In this document: positions 15,947-25,844 of the stretch, piece by piece
Layout of the letters: each line of letters opens with the position of its first letter
Position numbering within the stretch: position 1 is the stretch's first letter
Made by a program: the position numbers and the translations under genes
Notes under the pieces: model-generated
What the model was told of the DNA's origin: nothing
The model's input: the letters and a program-made list of their open reading frames with translations, nothing else
Databases searched by the model: none
Source: Bedellia somnulentella
Taxonomy: Eukaryota; Arthropoda; Insecta; Lepidoptera; Bedelliidae
DNA length: 64,000 nucleotides
NCBI GenBank assembly: GCA_963576735.1
Contig: CAUYWD010000265.1
Span: forward strand, 124,001-188,000
Direction of reading: 5' to 3'

Positions 15947-18208
15947 ATGGATCAAAAGGCAATTTTCAATAGTACTACCCAGGTGGGTCCCCGAAAGGGG
16001 GAATCCCACCCTTCCGCAGCCGCGGGAGGCGCCCCCACGTATTCTGGGGGGGGCAAAAACTGCCTCGCAGGTTCTTTATCCAAGGGCCTGCGTAAAAACA
16101 ACGACAACAGCTTTTCTTTAATGGACGATGATTCAGCGACTAATATGGACTATTCCTATATGGGAAGTATTGAGGACATAGAACTGGCTTCAGGCACAGA
16201 CTTGGCTGTAGCTGAGTCTGAAGAAGACTATAATACACCGGCTACGGGTCAAAGTACCCGGTGCAATTCTGAATGCAGAAAGCGGTCAAGAATCGGTGAA
16301 GAATCTGGTCCATCAGATTCGGATACCAGTAGAGACTCGGTGCCAGGTAGTACCCTTTCCAAAAGAGGTAGAGGGAGACCACCCACTTCCGGCAAATTTA
16401 TTGGTGTTGGCAGAGCTAGGGCCGAGCTAGCAGCTGCAAAGAGGGAAGATTTCCTACTTCGGCAGCAAAAAGAAAACGAGGACCTATCCGACAAAATGGA
16501 AAAGTCTCACAAGAGAAAGGAAAGAACTCGGGCAAAAGTAGTCATTGACGCAACACCAGCTGGAGATAAAATTGCTGCTGATTTGGCAAAAATAGTAAAG
16601 AGAGAATTAGATGTAATCCTTGGTGTGGCAAATAGGTCAAGGAATCTAAAGGGTACATTCGTAAGGGACCTTCAGAAAGCTGCTAAATCAATAAGCGATG
16701 CATCTGAGGCTCTTGTAGAAAGAACTTCTTCTGAAGAAGTGAGGAAACTTCAAGAAGATAACGCAAGACTAAAAGAAGAACTCAAAAATATTAGAGAATT
16801 CCATGATCGGGAACAAGCGTCTTTACGCTCTGAATTGGTTGCTCTAAGAGAGGAAATTAGGGGCCAGCGATCGAACCCTGAGCCCATAGGAAACGAGGAT
16901 TTTATCCGCTCTGTCATGGTACAAGTAGGTACCATGATGAACGCTCGACTGGAGGCATTAGAGGAGCGCCTTCTACCTAGAAAGATTATACGCCCGCCGC
17001 TGGCAGCGGACAAAAGGCCTTTGAGTACGCCTCATAACACAGTACCTGCCGTACTTGCAGATGCAACTGCACCTGCAGCGGAGGTCGGTAAAGAAAAGGG
17101 GAAGAGCAAGGGAAAAGGGAAAGGGAGTGGGTCAACTGTCACCAACAAAACTCTCCCAGTAACTTCCTCCCAACCTAAGAAAACATCAGTCACAAAAGGC
17201 GGCCAAAAATCAGGCTCGCAGGTGCAACCAACCGCTAGCACATCTGTGACACCGCAGGTAGAGACCTGGTCCACAGTGGTACGTCGTGGTAAAAAGACGA
17301 AATCAGTAAGTGCTGCTCCTGCAATGCCTAAAACTAAACCAACTAAAGCCACAAAGTTACGCACTCCTCGCTCGGTAGCGGTGGTAATCACGTTGGAACA
17401 GGGGGCCAAGGAAAGAGGTGTCACCTATAAGACAATAATGACCGAGGCTAAGGAAAAACTTGACTTGCTTAGTCTTGGGATAGGAGGAGCCCGAATGAGA
17501 ACGGGTATTACTGGAGCCAGGAAAATTGAGCTTCCTGCATCTCAAGCAGAAAAGGCTGATGCGTTAGCAGAAAAGCTCCGAGAGATTCTCCCGCTGGATA
17601 TTGCACGGGTCTCCAGGCCAATGAAATGTGCTGAATTGCGAATAACAGGACTAGATGACTCCGTAACTCCAAAAGAAGTGGCGGAAGCGGTAGCCAGAGA
17701 CGGTGGTTGCTCCGTAACTGATGTGTCTGTTGGGAATATTAGAGAGGTCCCGCGAGCACTAGGCGCTGTCTGGGTTCGCTGTCCGGTTGAAGCAGCGAAA
17801 AAACTCACAAACGCCAAATCAATCTTGGTAGGATGGTCAGAGGCACGAGTACGTCTTCTGCCCCAAAGAGAGCTTAGATGCTATAAATGCCTCTTAGTCG
17901 GACACGTTGGTGTCAACTGCACTTCGAGCATTGATCGGAGTAACACATGTTTCCGCTGTGGCCAGCCCGGTCACAAAGCTAACTCATGCGTTAATAAACC
18001 ATCGTGTCCAGTCTGCATAGATAGCTCGAAACCGGGCGAACACAGAATTGGCGCTAAATCTTGCATGGCAACCAAAAACGGCAGCAAGAAATCCAAAAAG
18101 AGTGGGAAAACTTCAGAAACAGTTCACCCATCTGCATCCACACTGCAACATGCAATTGTACGTGTGGAGCGAATGGAAGAAGGGGAACCCGTAGCCGTCG
18201 TTAATTGA
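15947..18208 (+). CDS. ORF1 protein, E5
   Basis: 753 residues. The leader NSTTQVGPRKGESHPS overlaps an RNA fold at 15982-16054. It then has an acidic segment, AT-hook-like KRGRGRPPTSGK, a coiled-coil region (RKLQEDNARLKEELKN), a KGKGKGSG stretch and WSTVVRRGKK. Three knuckles lie near the C-terminus: CYKCLLVGHVGVNC, CFRCGQPGHKANSC and CPVC...H...C. It ends in TGA at 18206-18208, overlapping the ORF2 ATG as TGATG. Compared with E1 it has the same N-terminal leader type but a distinct body. Confidence 0.92.
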   Translation: MDQKAIFNSTTQVGPRKGESHPSAAAGGAPTYSGGGKNCLAGSLSKGLRKNNDNSFSLMDDDSATNMDYSYMGSIEDIELASGTDLAVAESEEDYNTPATGQSTRCNSECRKRSRIGEESGPSDSDTSRDSVPGSTLSKRGRGRPPTSGKFIGVGRARAELAAAKREDFLLRQQKENEDLSDKMEKSHKRKERTRAKVVIDATPAGDKIAADLAKIVKRELDVILGVANRSRNLKGTFVRDLQKAAKSISDASEALVERTSSEEVRKLQEDNARLKEELKNIREFHDREQASLRSELVALREEIRGQRSNPEPIGNEDFIRSVMVQVGTMMNARLEALEERLLPRKIIRPPLAADKRPLSTPHNTVPAVLADATAPAAEVGKEKGKSKGKGKGSGSTVTNKTLPVTSSQPKKTSVTKGGQKSGSQVQPTASTSVTPQVETWSTVVRRGKKTKSVSAAPAMPKTKPTKATKLRTPRSVAVVITLEQGAKERGVTYKTIMTEAKEKLDLLSLGIGGARMRTGITGARKIELPASQAEKADALAEKLREILPLDIARVSRPMKCAELRITGLDDSVTPKEVAEAVARDGGCSVTDVSVGNIREVPRALGAVWVRCPVEAAKKLTNAKSILVGWSEARVRLLPQRELRCYKCLLVGHVGVNCTSSIDRSNTCFRCGQPGHKANSCVNKPSCPVCIDSSKPGEHRIGAKSCMATKNGSKKSKKSGKTSETVHPSASTLQHAIVRVERMEEGEPVAVVN
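15982..16054 (+). promoter_or_regulatory. Folded RNA element overlapping ORF1 start (E5)
   Basis: Same outer and first stems as E1. The second hairpin is CTTCCGC-AGCC-GCGGGAG, so both loop and stem changed while pairing is kept. Confidence 0.62.
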
Positions 18209-21200
18209 TGGCTATGAGGTTACTCCAAGTGAATCTCAACCACTGCGCCACTGCTCAAGATCTGTTTTTCCAGAGCATGGCGGAGTGGTTGATAGAAGTG
18301 GGGGTGGTCTCGGAGCCATACTTTGTCCCTGCAGGGGTAAATTGGGTGTCGGACCTGGATGGCGTGGCGGCGATTACCGTCAGCCAGTCATCAGGACTGC
18401 TGCTTGAAGAAGTGATTAGAGGCAGGGGTTTCGTCTCAGCTCGTGTCGGGGAAATAGTAATCTTTTCTGTATACTTTTCCCCAAATGAAACCCTTGCCAA
18501 CTATGAAGTGTTTATGCAGGAGGTAGAAGCAGCAGTCCTGCAACGCTCTCCTCGTCAAGTCCTGGTCGCCGGAGATTTCAATGCCAAGTCTGTGGCTTGG
18601 GGATCTCCGGCCACTGATCGTTTTGGCGAGACTGTGCTGGAGTGGGCGACGTCCACGGGCGTAGCCATCGTAAATAGGGGCTCGACACCCACATGCGTTC
18701 GGCATAACGGGAGTTCGATTGTCGATCTGACTTTCGCAACTCCCGGTCTCTGGGCCCTTATCAAGGGCTGGAGAGTCATCACAGACGTGGAGTCGTTTTC
18801 GGATCACCGATACATCCGTTACGATCTCTCCACGTCCCGTGCAGCCACCTTACCAGGCGGTCAGTCGACAAATGGGGGACCCAGATGGGCCCTCAGCAAG
18901 CTGGACAAAGAAGTAATGGTCGAGGCTGCTATTGTCCAGTCCTGGTTGGCACCGTCTGGTACAGCAGTCGACATCCGTGCTGAGGTGGACTGGTTTCGTG
19001 AGGCTCTCACAGAGATTTGCGATGCGTCTATGCCCCGAGTGGGACCTATGGCTCCGAGACGCCAAGTGCACTGGTGGTCTGCCGAAATTGCTCGCCTACG
19101 ACAGGCGAGCATCGTGGCACGCCGCCGGTGCAAAAGACAGAGGAGGAGAAGACCCCGGGACGAGGCCGAGGAACTCCGCCGCGTGGAGGTATTTCGCGAG
19201 GCGAAAAAGGCCCTGAAAATTGCTATCATCAGGGCCAAAGAAGAGTCAAGAAATGAACTCCGGGAGGCTCTTAATAGAGATCCGTGGGGGCGCCCCTATA
19301 GAGTGGCGATGCAGAGGCTCCGCCCCTGGGCTCCCCCACTCACGACGAGCCTCCAGCCCCACGTGGTGGAGAATGTCGTCTCGGCATTGTTCCCGGATAG
19401 GGGGGCGCATCAGCCCCCCGTGATGATATGTGAGCGGCAACGTCCGGTGGACGACCGGCTGGTTCCCGAGGTGACGGAGCCGGAGTTGGCGGTGGCTATC
19501 GAGCGCCTCAAAGCAAAGAAGACAGCCCCGGGTCTAGATGGAATCCCGGGGCAGGCTTGGGTCGTGGCGCTCAAGCCCTTCCTTGAAGTGAGGTTCAGGG
19601 GCCTGTTTTCTGCGTGCCTGGAAGAAGGAGTATTTCCAGAGCCGTGGAAAACGGGCAAACTCGTTTTGTTACGGAAGGAGGGGCGCCCCGCCGACTCCAT
19701 TGAGCCTTCGGCATTTCGGCCAATCGTTCTGCTCGACGAGGCGGGCAAGCTTTTAGAGAGGGTGATCTCTGCCCGTATCGTCGATCATCTCGAAGGAACC
19801 GGTCCAAACCTCTCGGACCACCAGTATGGTTTTCGGCGTTGTCGTTCAACTGTTCATGCGGTTCTGCGGGTCCGCTCAATAGCGGACGAGGCGGTCTGCC
19901 AGGGTGAGGTGGTATTGGCGGTCTCCATCGACATCAAAAACGCCTTTAACACCATGCCCTGGTCTTGCATCGAGGAGGCACTGAAGTACCATGACGTGCC
20001 TCCCTACATCAAGAGGATTCTCGGGTCGTACCTCTCGGATCGGTACATTACGTATCCGCTTCGGGAGGGTTGGGGTCGCCGCGAAATGTCTTGCGGTGTT
20101 CCACAGGGCTCAGTCTTGGGCCCGCTCCTGTGGAACATCGGCTACGACTGGGTCTTACGCGGCGCCAATCTCTGGGGTGTCCAACTCACCTGTTACGCAG
20201 ACGACACCCTAGTGACGGCCCGAGGCAAGACCTACAGAGAGGCCGCCATCCGCGGAACTGCGGGAGTGGCGCACGTGGTGCGCCGAATAAGGTCGTTGGG
20301 TCTGGAAGTGGCCCTGAATAAGTCCGAGGCCATGTGGTTCCATGGTCCTCGGAACGGTCCGCCGGTTGGGGAATCCGCCATCGTCGTGGGTGGCGAGAGG
20401 ATTGCCGTCGAGTCAAGTTTGAAATACCTTGGATTAGTGCTCGACGGCCGTTGGACGTTCCGCGCTCACTTCGAGCGTTTAGGGCCCCGGTTGATGGTTG
20501 CGGCAGCTGCACTCTGCAGACTCCTGCCGAACCTTGGGGGCCCTAGGGACGCATGCAGGCAGCTCTATATGGGAGTCGTACGGTCCATGGCTATGTACGG
20601 CTCCCCAGTGTGGGCTGACGCCCTGAAAGGGTCAAACGCGGCGCTTCTTCATGCGCCGCAACGACTCATGGCTGTCAGGGCGTCAAGGGGATACCGCACG
20701 GTATCCCGAGAGGCTGCCTGCCTAATGGCGGGTTCAAAGCCGTGGGAGTTAGACGCGCAAGTTCTCGCGTCGACCTTCCACTGGCGTGAAGAACGGCGGA
20801 CACAGGGCCACTGGCCCACGGATCGGGAGACTGCGGCCTACAAACGGGAGGTCGAGTCAGCTGCCCTGGAGGCCTGGGCACTGCGGCTGGGTCAGCCGAG
20901 TGCGGGGCACAGGACGGTGGAGGCGATCCTCCCCGTCTTTACGCAGTGGTTGCAGCGAGAGCACGGATCTCTGAGCTTTCGGCTTACACAGGTCCTTTCC
21001 GGGCATGGTTGCTTTGGGAAGTACCTGTGGCGGCTGGGCAAGGAGCAGGCTGCTCGTTGCCACCACTGCCTAAATTGCCCCGAAGAGACGGCGCAGCACA
21101 CATTGGAAGTGTGCCCAGCGTGGGACGAAGAGAGGGCAGCACTCCGGGCGGTCATCGGCCCGGATCTCTCTCTGCCGGCCGTGGTCGCGGCTATGGTGGA

Positions 21201-21336
21201 GAGACCCGATGCGTGGGCGGCGGCGGCCTCCTTTTGCGAACGAGTCATGCTTGCAAAGGAGGCCGCCGAACGAGAGAGGGAGTTGGCGGACCCCACCAGA
21301 AGGGGCCGTCGTCGCCGCGGTGCCAGGAACCCTTGA
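18208..21336 (+). CDS. ORF2: endonuclease + reverse transcriptase, E5
   Basis: 1042 residues from the ATG at 18208, the last base of the ORF1 TGA; a TTG just upstream extends the frame but is an unlikely start. Endonuclease motifs VSEPYF, AGDFNAKS and FSDHRY, RT motifs LDG/IDIKNAFNT/YADD and the CX2CX9HX4C knuckle are all intact. The C-terminal half is nearly identical to E1, E8, E9 and E16; the first 400 residues differ more from E1. Confidence 0.94.
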   Translation: MAMRLLQVNLNHCATAQDLFFQSMAEWLIEVGVVSEPYFVPAGVNWVSDLDGVAAITVSQSSGLLLEEVIRGRGFVSARVGEIVIFSVYFSPNETLANYEVFMQEVEAAVLQRSPRQVLVAGDFNAKSVAWGSPATDRFGETVLEWATSTGVAIVNRGSTPTCVRHNGSSIVDLTFATPGLWALIKGWRVITDVESFSDHRYIRYDLSTSRAATLPGGQSTNGGPRWALSKLDKEVMVEAAIVQSWLAPSGTAVDIRAEVDWFREALTEICDASMPRVGPMAPRRQVHWWSAEIARLRQASIVARRRCKRQRRRRPRDEAEELRRVEVFREAKKALKIAIIRAKEESRNELREALNRDPWGRPYRVAMQRLRPWAPPLTTSLQPHVVENVVSALFPDRGAHQPPVMICERQRPVDDRLVPEVTEPELAVAIERLKAKKTAPGLDGIPGQAWVVALKPFLEVRFRGLFSACLEEGVFPEPWKTGKLVLLRKEGRPADSIEPSAFRPIVLLDEAGKLLERVISARIVDHLEGTGPNLSDHQYGFRRCRSTVHAVLRVRSIADEAVCQGEVVLAVSIDIKNAFNTMPWSCIEEALKYHDVPPYIKRILGSYLSDRYITYPLREGWGRREMSCGVPQGSVLGPLLWNIGYDWVLRGANLWGVQLTCYADDTLVTARGKTYREAAIRGTAGVAHVVRRIRSLGLEVALNKSEAMWFHGPRNGPPVGESAIVVGGERIAVESSLKYLGLVLDGRWTFRAHFERLGPRLMVAAAALCRLLPNLGGPRDACRQLYMGVVRSMAMYGSPVWADALKGSNAALLHAPQRLMAVRASRGYRTVSREAACLMAGSKPWELDAQVLASTFHWREERRTQGHWPTDRETAAYKREVESAALEAWALRLGQPSAGHRTVEAILPVFTQWLQREHGSLSFRLTQVLSGHGCFGKYLWRLGKEQAARCHHCLNCPEETAQHTLEVCPAWDEERAALRAVIGPDLSLPAVVAAMVERPDAWAAAASFCERVMLAKEAAERERELADPTRRGRRRRGARNP

Positions 21337-21754
21337 TGCACCGCGGCCTTTGGTAGGGTCTTCTTAGACCACGGAGCCCCCATATGGCGTGCGTCGCCGA
21401 AAGTGGGGCTCCACGGACAGGAGGCGCGCAAAGGGGGTTATTTGCGCGCTACCAAACCCTGCCCGAGATGAAGCGGACGCTCAGGTGGCCCTGAGCGTCC
21501 GCTGCAAGCTGAAGGTGAATTTAAAGGGGGGTGGAATAACACCCTCCCGTGAGTCACGCCATTTGGCGTAGGTGCAAGGGGTCCGAGGAATATTACCTCC
21601 GGTGAAGTCTTCAAGGACCCCTAACACAGTTATGCACCGAGAAGGGCCACCGTGGGGTTTTAGTCAGTAAGAGTCTGACATATCCCCGTCGCAACCCCCA
21701 TGCGGCGGGGAATCCATGAGGATTTCCCCACGTAAAAAAAAAAAAAAAAAAAAA

Positions 21755-21768
21755 GGTTAGGTTAGGTT
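21755..21768 (+). repeat. Telomeric spacer, 14 bp
   Basis: GGTT(AGGTT)2. Confidence 0.95.
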
Positions 21769-22400
21769 CCCCCCACACGGTGCAGCCTTGTCGTGGCGTG
21801 GGGGCTCAGTAGCCCCGGGCTGGTCACCCGGGGTGAAGCCAATGCACCAAGGGTCCGCTTCTCTCCTCTGTTTTCAGAGTGAGCAGTAAGCGGACTGGGT
21901 TAGGAGAAAACCTCGTTAAAAAATCAAGAGAACTCGTAACCCTGGCAGTCTTGCACTTCCCGGGCCGAGGGTCTTGCCGCGGCGTAGGCTTGACCGCGAG
22001 GAGTAAACCTCTATAAAAAATCGGAAGAGGAGTAAACCTTCCGCAAAAATCCGAGGACAAAACCTCGTTAAAAAATCCGTGAGGTGGTGGGCTGCGACCG
22101 GCGGGTTGCAGTCTGCTACTCCGCAAGGAGAACCTCGAGGGGGTGGGCGTTTGGAACTTGTGGCCCAAACGCCTGCAGTGCTGAGGAAGCACAAGGAGGA
22201 GTGGGGGACTTTAAGTCCCCCGAGATGGGCTGCTTTTTGCAGCAGGTGCGTGGAGTCTGTGGATGTTGCCTACGGTAAAGTTGCCAGGGACTCCACACAT
22301 GTGTACCATAGGTGGCCACCGTGGGGTTTTAGTCGGTAAGAGTCCGACATACCTTCGTCACCCCGCCGGGTGACGTCGGATCCATGAGGATTTCCCCACG

Positions 22401-22443
<43 letters not shown>
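21769..22443 (+). mobile_element. E6: short non-autonomous element, type a
   Basis: Near-identical to E2, E11 and E15. It begins with six C residues instead of five. Cloverleaf 22320-22400. The A-tail of 42 residues (22401-22442) is the longest in the window and ends in a C before GGTTAGG. Confidence 0.86.
21770..21848 (+). ncRNA. HDV-like ribozyme, E6
   Basis: P2 GGTGCA/TGCACC. P4 CCCCGGGC/ACCCGGGG differs from E2 in its loop-side pair. One extra C precedes the predicted cleavage site. Confidence 0.84.
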
Positions 22444-22457
22444 GGTTAGGTTAGGTT
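22444..22457 (+). repeat. Telomeric spacer, 14 bp
   Basis: GGTT(AGGTT)2. Confidence 0.95.
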
Positions 22458-23271
22458 CCCCCACATCCCCCACACGGTGCAGCCTTGTCGTGGCGTGGGG
22501 GCTCAGTAGCCCCGGACTAGCCATCCGGGGTGAAGCTAATGCACCGAGGTGGCGTCGCTCCCAGTATCCCTCTCATTAGGAGAGGGGACAGGGGAAGCGA
22601 CGCAAATCGTAACCCTAGCAACAGTAGCCGCTGTTGCTGGGACCGAGGGCCTTGCCGTCACTGGCAGGTCGCGAGGAGTCAACCTCTATAAAAAATCGGA
22701 GGAGAAAACCTCGTTAAAAATCATGGGGTGGGTTGCTCCCGTTTTCCTTTCGAGGTGTAGAGAGGGAACGGGAGCAAGAGGGGAACTCGTAACCCTGGCA
22801 GTATTGCACTACCAGGGCCGAGGGTCTTGCCGAGGTGTAGGCTTGACCGCGAGGAGTAAACCTCTATAAAAAATCGGAAGAGGAGTAAACCTTCCGCAAA
22901 AATCCGAGGACAAAACCTCGTTAAAAAATCCGTGAGGTGGTGGGCTGCGACCGGCGGGTTGCAGTCTGCTACTCCGCAAGGAGAACCTCGAGGGGGCGGG
23001 CGTTTGGAACTTGTGGCCCAAACGTCTGTGGTGCTGAGGAAGCACAGAGGGGAGTGGGGGACTTCATGTCCCCCGAGATGGACGCCGAGAGGCGTGGTGC
23101 GCGGGATTGGAGGTAGACTGCCACGGGCGTTCCCACCAATCCCGCATCAAAGCACCGAAGATGGCCACCGTGGGGTTTTAGTCGGTACGAGTCCGACATA
23201 CCTTCGTCACCCCGCCGGGTGACGTCGGATCCATGAGGATTTCCCCACGACAAAAAAAAAAAAAAAAAAAA
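22458..23271 (+). mobile_element. E7: short non-autonomous element, type b
   Basis: 814 bp. It starts with a 9-nt partial 5' end (CCCCCACAT, 22458-22466) before the real ribozyme. A GCGTCGCT...AGCGACGC hairpin follows, then two copies of a block of the type CGTAACCC-hairpin-GGGNCCGAGG-GCGAGGAGT-AACCTCTATAAAAAATC (about 22607-22699 and 22789-22881), and further GAGG/CCTC modules to about 22928. Cloverleaf 23169-23249; A-tail 23252-23271. No ORF with family resemblance is present. Confidence 0.85.
22467..22545 (+). ncRNA. HDV-like ribozyme, E7
   Basis: P2 GGTGCA/TGCACC, extendable by a C-G pair. P4 is CCCCGGA/TCCGGGG. J4/2 ends CTAA, still C-N-A-A. It lies downstream of a 9-nt duplicated 5' end, so cleavage would remove that duplicate. 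Confidence 0.84.
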
Positions 23272-23275
23272 GGTT
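23272..23275 (+). repeat. Minimal telomeric spacer GGTT
   Basis: Only four bases separate the E7 A-tail from E8. Confidence 0.85.
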
Positions 23276-23355
23276 CCCCCACATGGTACAGCCTTGTCGT
23301 GGCGTGGGGGCTCAGTAGCCTCGGGCAATCCAGCCCGGGGTGAAGCCAATGTACC
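23276..23355 (+). ncRNA. HDV-like ribozyme, E8
   Basis: Same helices as E1. Only GGTT and an A-tail lie upstream, so read-through RNA from E7 would be cut directly at this junction. Confidence 0.87.
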
Positions 23356-23706
23356 GAGTAGGCGTCGTTGTTAAGTTAGAACCTGGCGTTTGTGTCGTAT
23401 CGGTCGGCCAGGTTCTGTCTTGCGTTCGGTCCCAGCGACTGTCCACATTGGGCGGCTGGTGATGGAGGGGCGGCAGTGTCTTCATGATACTGCCGGCCAA
23501 CCCGTAAGCCCACTTCGGTGGGAACGGGGGCTCAGGCCACTGAGGTCTGGGCTGCGAGGAAGAAAACCTCTATAAAAAATTACCCCAATCCCAAGGTCAG
23601 CGTGCCGAGGGGATGAGTGTCTGGAGGGGGTCCAGTGCCTAGCGCAGGGGTAGGGGGGGTTAAGCTCGATGGTAGGCCGAGGGTAAAATTGCCTACCAAA
23701 ACATGA

Positions 23707-25842
23707 ATGATGAGTGAAAATAGAAAGTTATTACCCCAGGAGGGTACCGTCGGCTCCGCCGGCGGAGAATCCCTCCCTACATCTTTTGATGTAGGCCGTC
23801 CCTTGTATTCTGGGGGGGACAACACCCATCTTTTGCGATACAACGACTTATGCGAACGACTATCGGACTCCGATCTTACTGATGAAAATATGAGTGTGAG
23901 CTCACATACGACTGTGGAAGGTGAAAACAGGCTGTGGGACCTACACAGAAAACGGCGTGCTGGCAGTGGCTTAAGTGCCTCAGATTCAGACGGCAGTGCA
24001 GTTTCCTCAAATTCCAAAGCAACTGCGAAAAGAGGGCGTGGTAGGCCACCAACAACAGGCCAGTTCATTGGCGTCGGCAGAGCTCGTGAAGAACTCGCAA
24101 AGGCGAAAAGAGACAGTTTCTTACTGAAAAACTCAGAAGAGCTGTCTCAGAGAATGGAACGGAATAACCCTGTCCAAGAGAAGAAGAGACTGCAAAGGCC
24201 ACAAATTACAGAGGCACCGATACCAGCCTCTGAAAAGACGGCAGCTGAAATTCTAGCATCGGTTCAGGAAGGGATAGCTAAAATAATGGATGTTGCTCAT
24301 AATTCGAAGGCGTTGAAGGGCACGTTCATTAAAAAGCTCAAGGAGGCAACGTCGACGATCAAAGAGTCCACAGAAGCTCTGTTAGAACGATCGTCGACTG
24401 ATGAAACGAGGAGGCTACAAGATGACAATGCTCGACTAAAAAACGAATTGAAAGTCTTGAAATCATCAAACGAAGGTCTCCGGTCGGAGCAGGAAGCACT
24501 CCGAAAGGAACTAGAAGCCTTTAGGGTAGAAATTCGGGGATGCAACCTAAATTCTGAGGCTACTGACAGCCTAGCTCAAAAAATCATGGTCCAAGTAGGG
24601 ACCATGGTCAACGCTCGGCTGGAAGCTCTGGAGGGCCGATTGCTTCCCGAAAAACGCTTACGGCCACCTCTAGCGGCGGACAAGAGAGCCCAGCTGCTTA
24701 CCGACCCTGCACAGTCTACAAAGTCTTCCACGACCGAAAAAAGGCTGCAGGGTAAAGGAAAGGGTAAGGGCGGGGGGAAAACTTCAGTACGACCTGCTAT
24801 TTTACCCTTACCTGCTGTAAAACCGGTGTCAAGACCAGCTGTTGTGGTGCGAGATTCAATGTCGCAACAACCAAGCACATCTTCGGCAAACACGGAGGAG
24901 TCGTGGGCAACAGTTGTCCGACGAAAAAATAAAAAAGGGCAGAAAAACACGCCAGCAGCCCCAGTAGCTACTGGCCAACATATGGCGAAAAAAGCTGCAA
25001 AGCCGAAGGTGCGTAAACTCCGGACGCCACGATCTGCGGCAGTGGTTGTAAGACTTGATGCGGAGGCGGAAAAGAAAGGAGCAAACTATGGCGATATTCT
25101 ATCTCAGGCCAGGAAGCAAATTGATATGAGTGGTCTGGGAATCGGGCCTTTGCGGATACGAACAGCTATCACAGGGGCCCGAAAATACGAGATATCAGGA
25201 GAGCAGTCCTCCGAAAAAGCCGATGCCTTCGCAAAAAGGCTAAAAGAAGTTCTTCCATCTGACTTGGTAACTGTGTTTAGACCAATGAAACTTGAAGACC
25301 TCCGTCTATTTGGTCTGGACGACTCAGTTTCCACAAATGAGGTGGCCGAAGCCGTTGCTAGCGCCGGGGACTGTTCAAAGTCTGATGTGAAGGTTGGTCG
25401 GATAACCGAAGGGCAACGTGGGCTATCAACAGTCCACGTCAGGTGCCCGCTTATTGCGGCAAAGAATTTGCTCCAGAAGGGGAATATTCAAATTGGATGG
25501 GGAGAAGTGCGCGTGCAGCTATTACCACGAAAGGAGCTACGCTGTTATAAGTGCCTCCAAGTGGGCCATGTCCGTGCAAAATGTGACTCACAAATCGACC
25601 GTAGCGATCTCTGTTATCGCTGCGGTTTGGCCGGCCACATAGCAGACACATGCCATGCAAAGCCAAGCTGTCCCATCTGCACGGCTGATGGAAGGCCTGC
25701 AGGCCACAAAATTGGAGCCAAAACCTGTGCCGCAAACAAAACTAAGCGGGCAGGTCATAAGAGGGTTGGCATAGGGCATCCAAGCTCTACTCAGGCAAAT
25801 ACAAAGCCAAGAGCTGAGGAGGAACCCATGACTATCGGATAA
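23707..25842 (+). CDS. ORF1 protein, E8
   Basis: 711 residues. The leader LPQEGTVGSAGGESLP...YSGG overlaps an RNA fold at 23739-23820. It has AT-hook-like KRGRGRPPTTGQ, a coiled-coil region (RRLQDDNARLKNELKVLKS), KGKGKGGGK, ESWATVVRRKNKK, and three knuckles (CYKCLQVGHVRAKC, CYRCGLAGHIADTC, CX2CX8HX6C). It ends TAA at 25840-25842, followed in frame by a second TAA whose last base begins the ORF2 ATG. An upstream ATG at 23703 opens only a four-codon frame. Confidence 0.92.
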   Translation: MMSENRKLLPQEGTVGSAGGESLPTSFDVGRPLYSGGDNTHLLRYNDLCERLSDSDLTDENMSVSSHTTVEGENRLWDLHRKRRAGSGLSASDSDGSAVSSNSKATAKRGRGRPPTTGQFIGVGRAREELAKAKRDSFLLKNSEELSQRMERNNPVQEKKRLQRPQITEAPIPASEKTAAEILASVQEGIAKIMDVAHNSKALKGTFIKKLKEATSTIKESTEALLERSSTDETRRLQDDNARLKNELKVLKSSNEGLRSEQEALRKELEAFRVEIRGCNLNSEATDSLAQKIMVQVGTMVNARLEALEGRLLPEKRLRPPLAADKRAQLLTDPAQSTKSSTTEKRLQGKGKGKGGGKTSVRPAILPLPAVKPVSRPAVVVRDSMSQQPSTSSANTEESWATVVRRKNKKGQKNTPAAPVATGQHMAKKAAKPKVRKLRTPRSAAVVVRLDAEAEKKGANYGDILSQARKQIDMSGLGIGPLRIRTAITGARKYEISGEQSSEKADAFAKRLKEVLPSDLVTVFRPMKLEDLRLFGLDDSVSTNEVAEAVASAGDCSKSDVKVGRITEGQRGLSTVHVRCPLIAAKNLLQKGNIQIGWGEVRVQLLPRKELRCYKCLQVGHVRAKCDSQIDRSDLCYRCGLAGHIADTCHAKPSCPICTADGRPAGHKIGAKTCAANKTKRAGHKRVGIGHPSSTQANTKPRAEEEPMTIG
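23739..23820 (+). promoter_or_regulatory. Folded RNA element overlapping ORF1 start (E8)
   Basis: Outer stem GGAGGG (23739-23744)/CCCTCC (23771-23776) with an inner GUCGGC/GCCGGC hairpin; hairpin TACATC-TTTT-GATGTA (23778-23793); hairpin GTCCC (23798-23802)/GGGAC (23816-23820). All three helices differ in sequence from E1 but pair. Confidence 0.65.
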
Positions 25843-25844
25843 TA

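Larger units (their letters stand above)
15520..21754 (+). mobile_element. E5: full-length group A element
   Basis: Ribozyme, ORF1 of the 753-residue type, intact ORF2, cloverleaf 21651-21732 and A-tail 21734-21754. The 5' UTR is almost identical to E1 and the ORF1 is closest to E9, while ORF2 is close to E8, E9 and E16. Both ORFs are open, so it is a candidate active copy. Confidence 0.93.
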
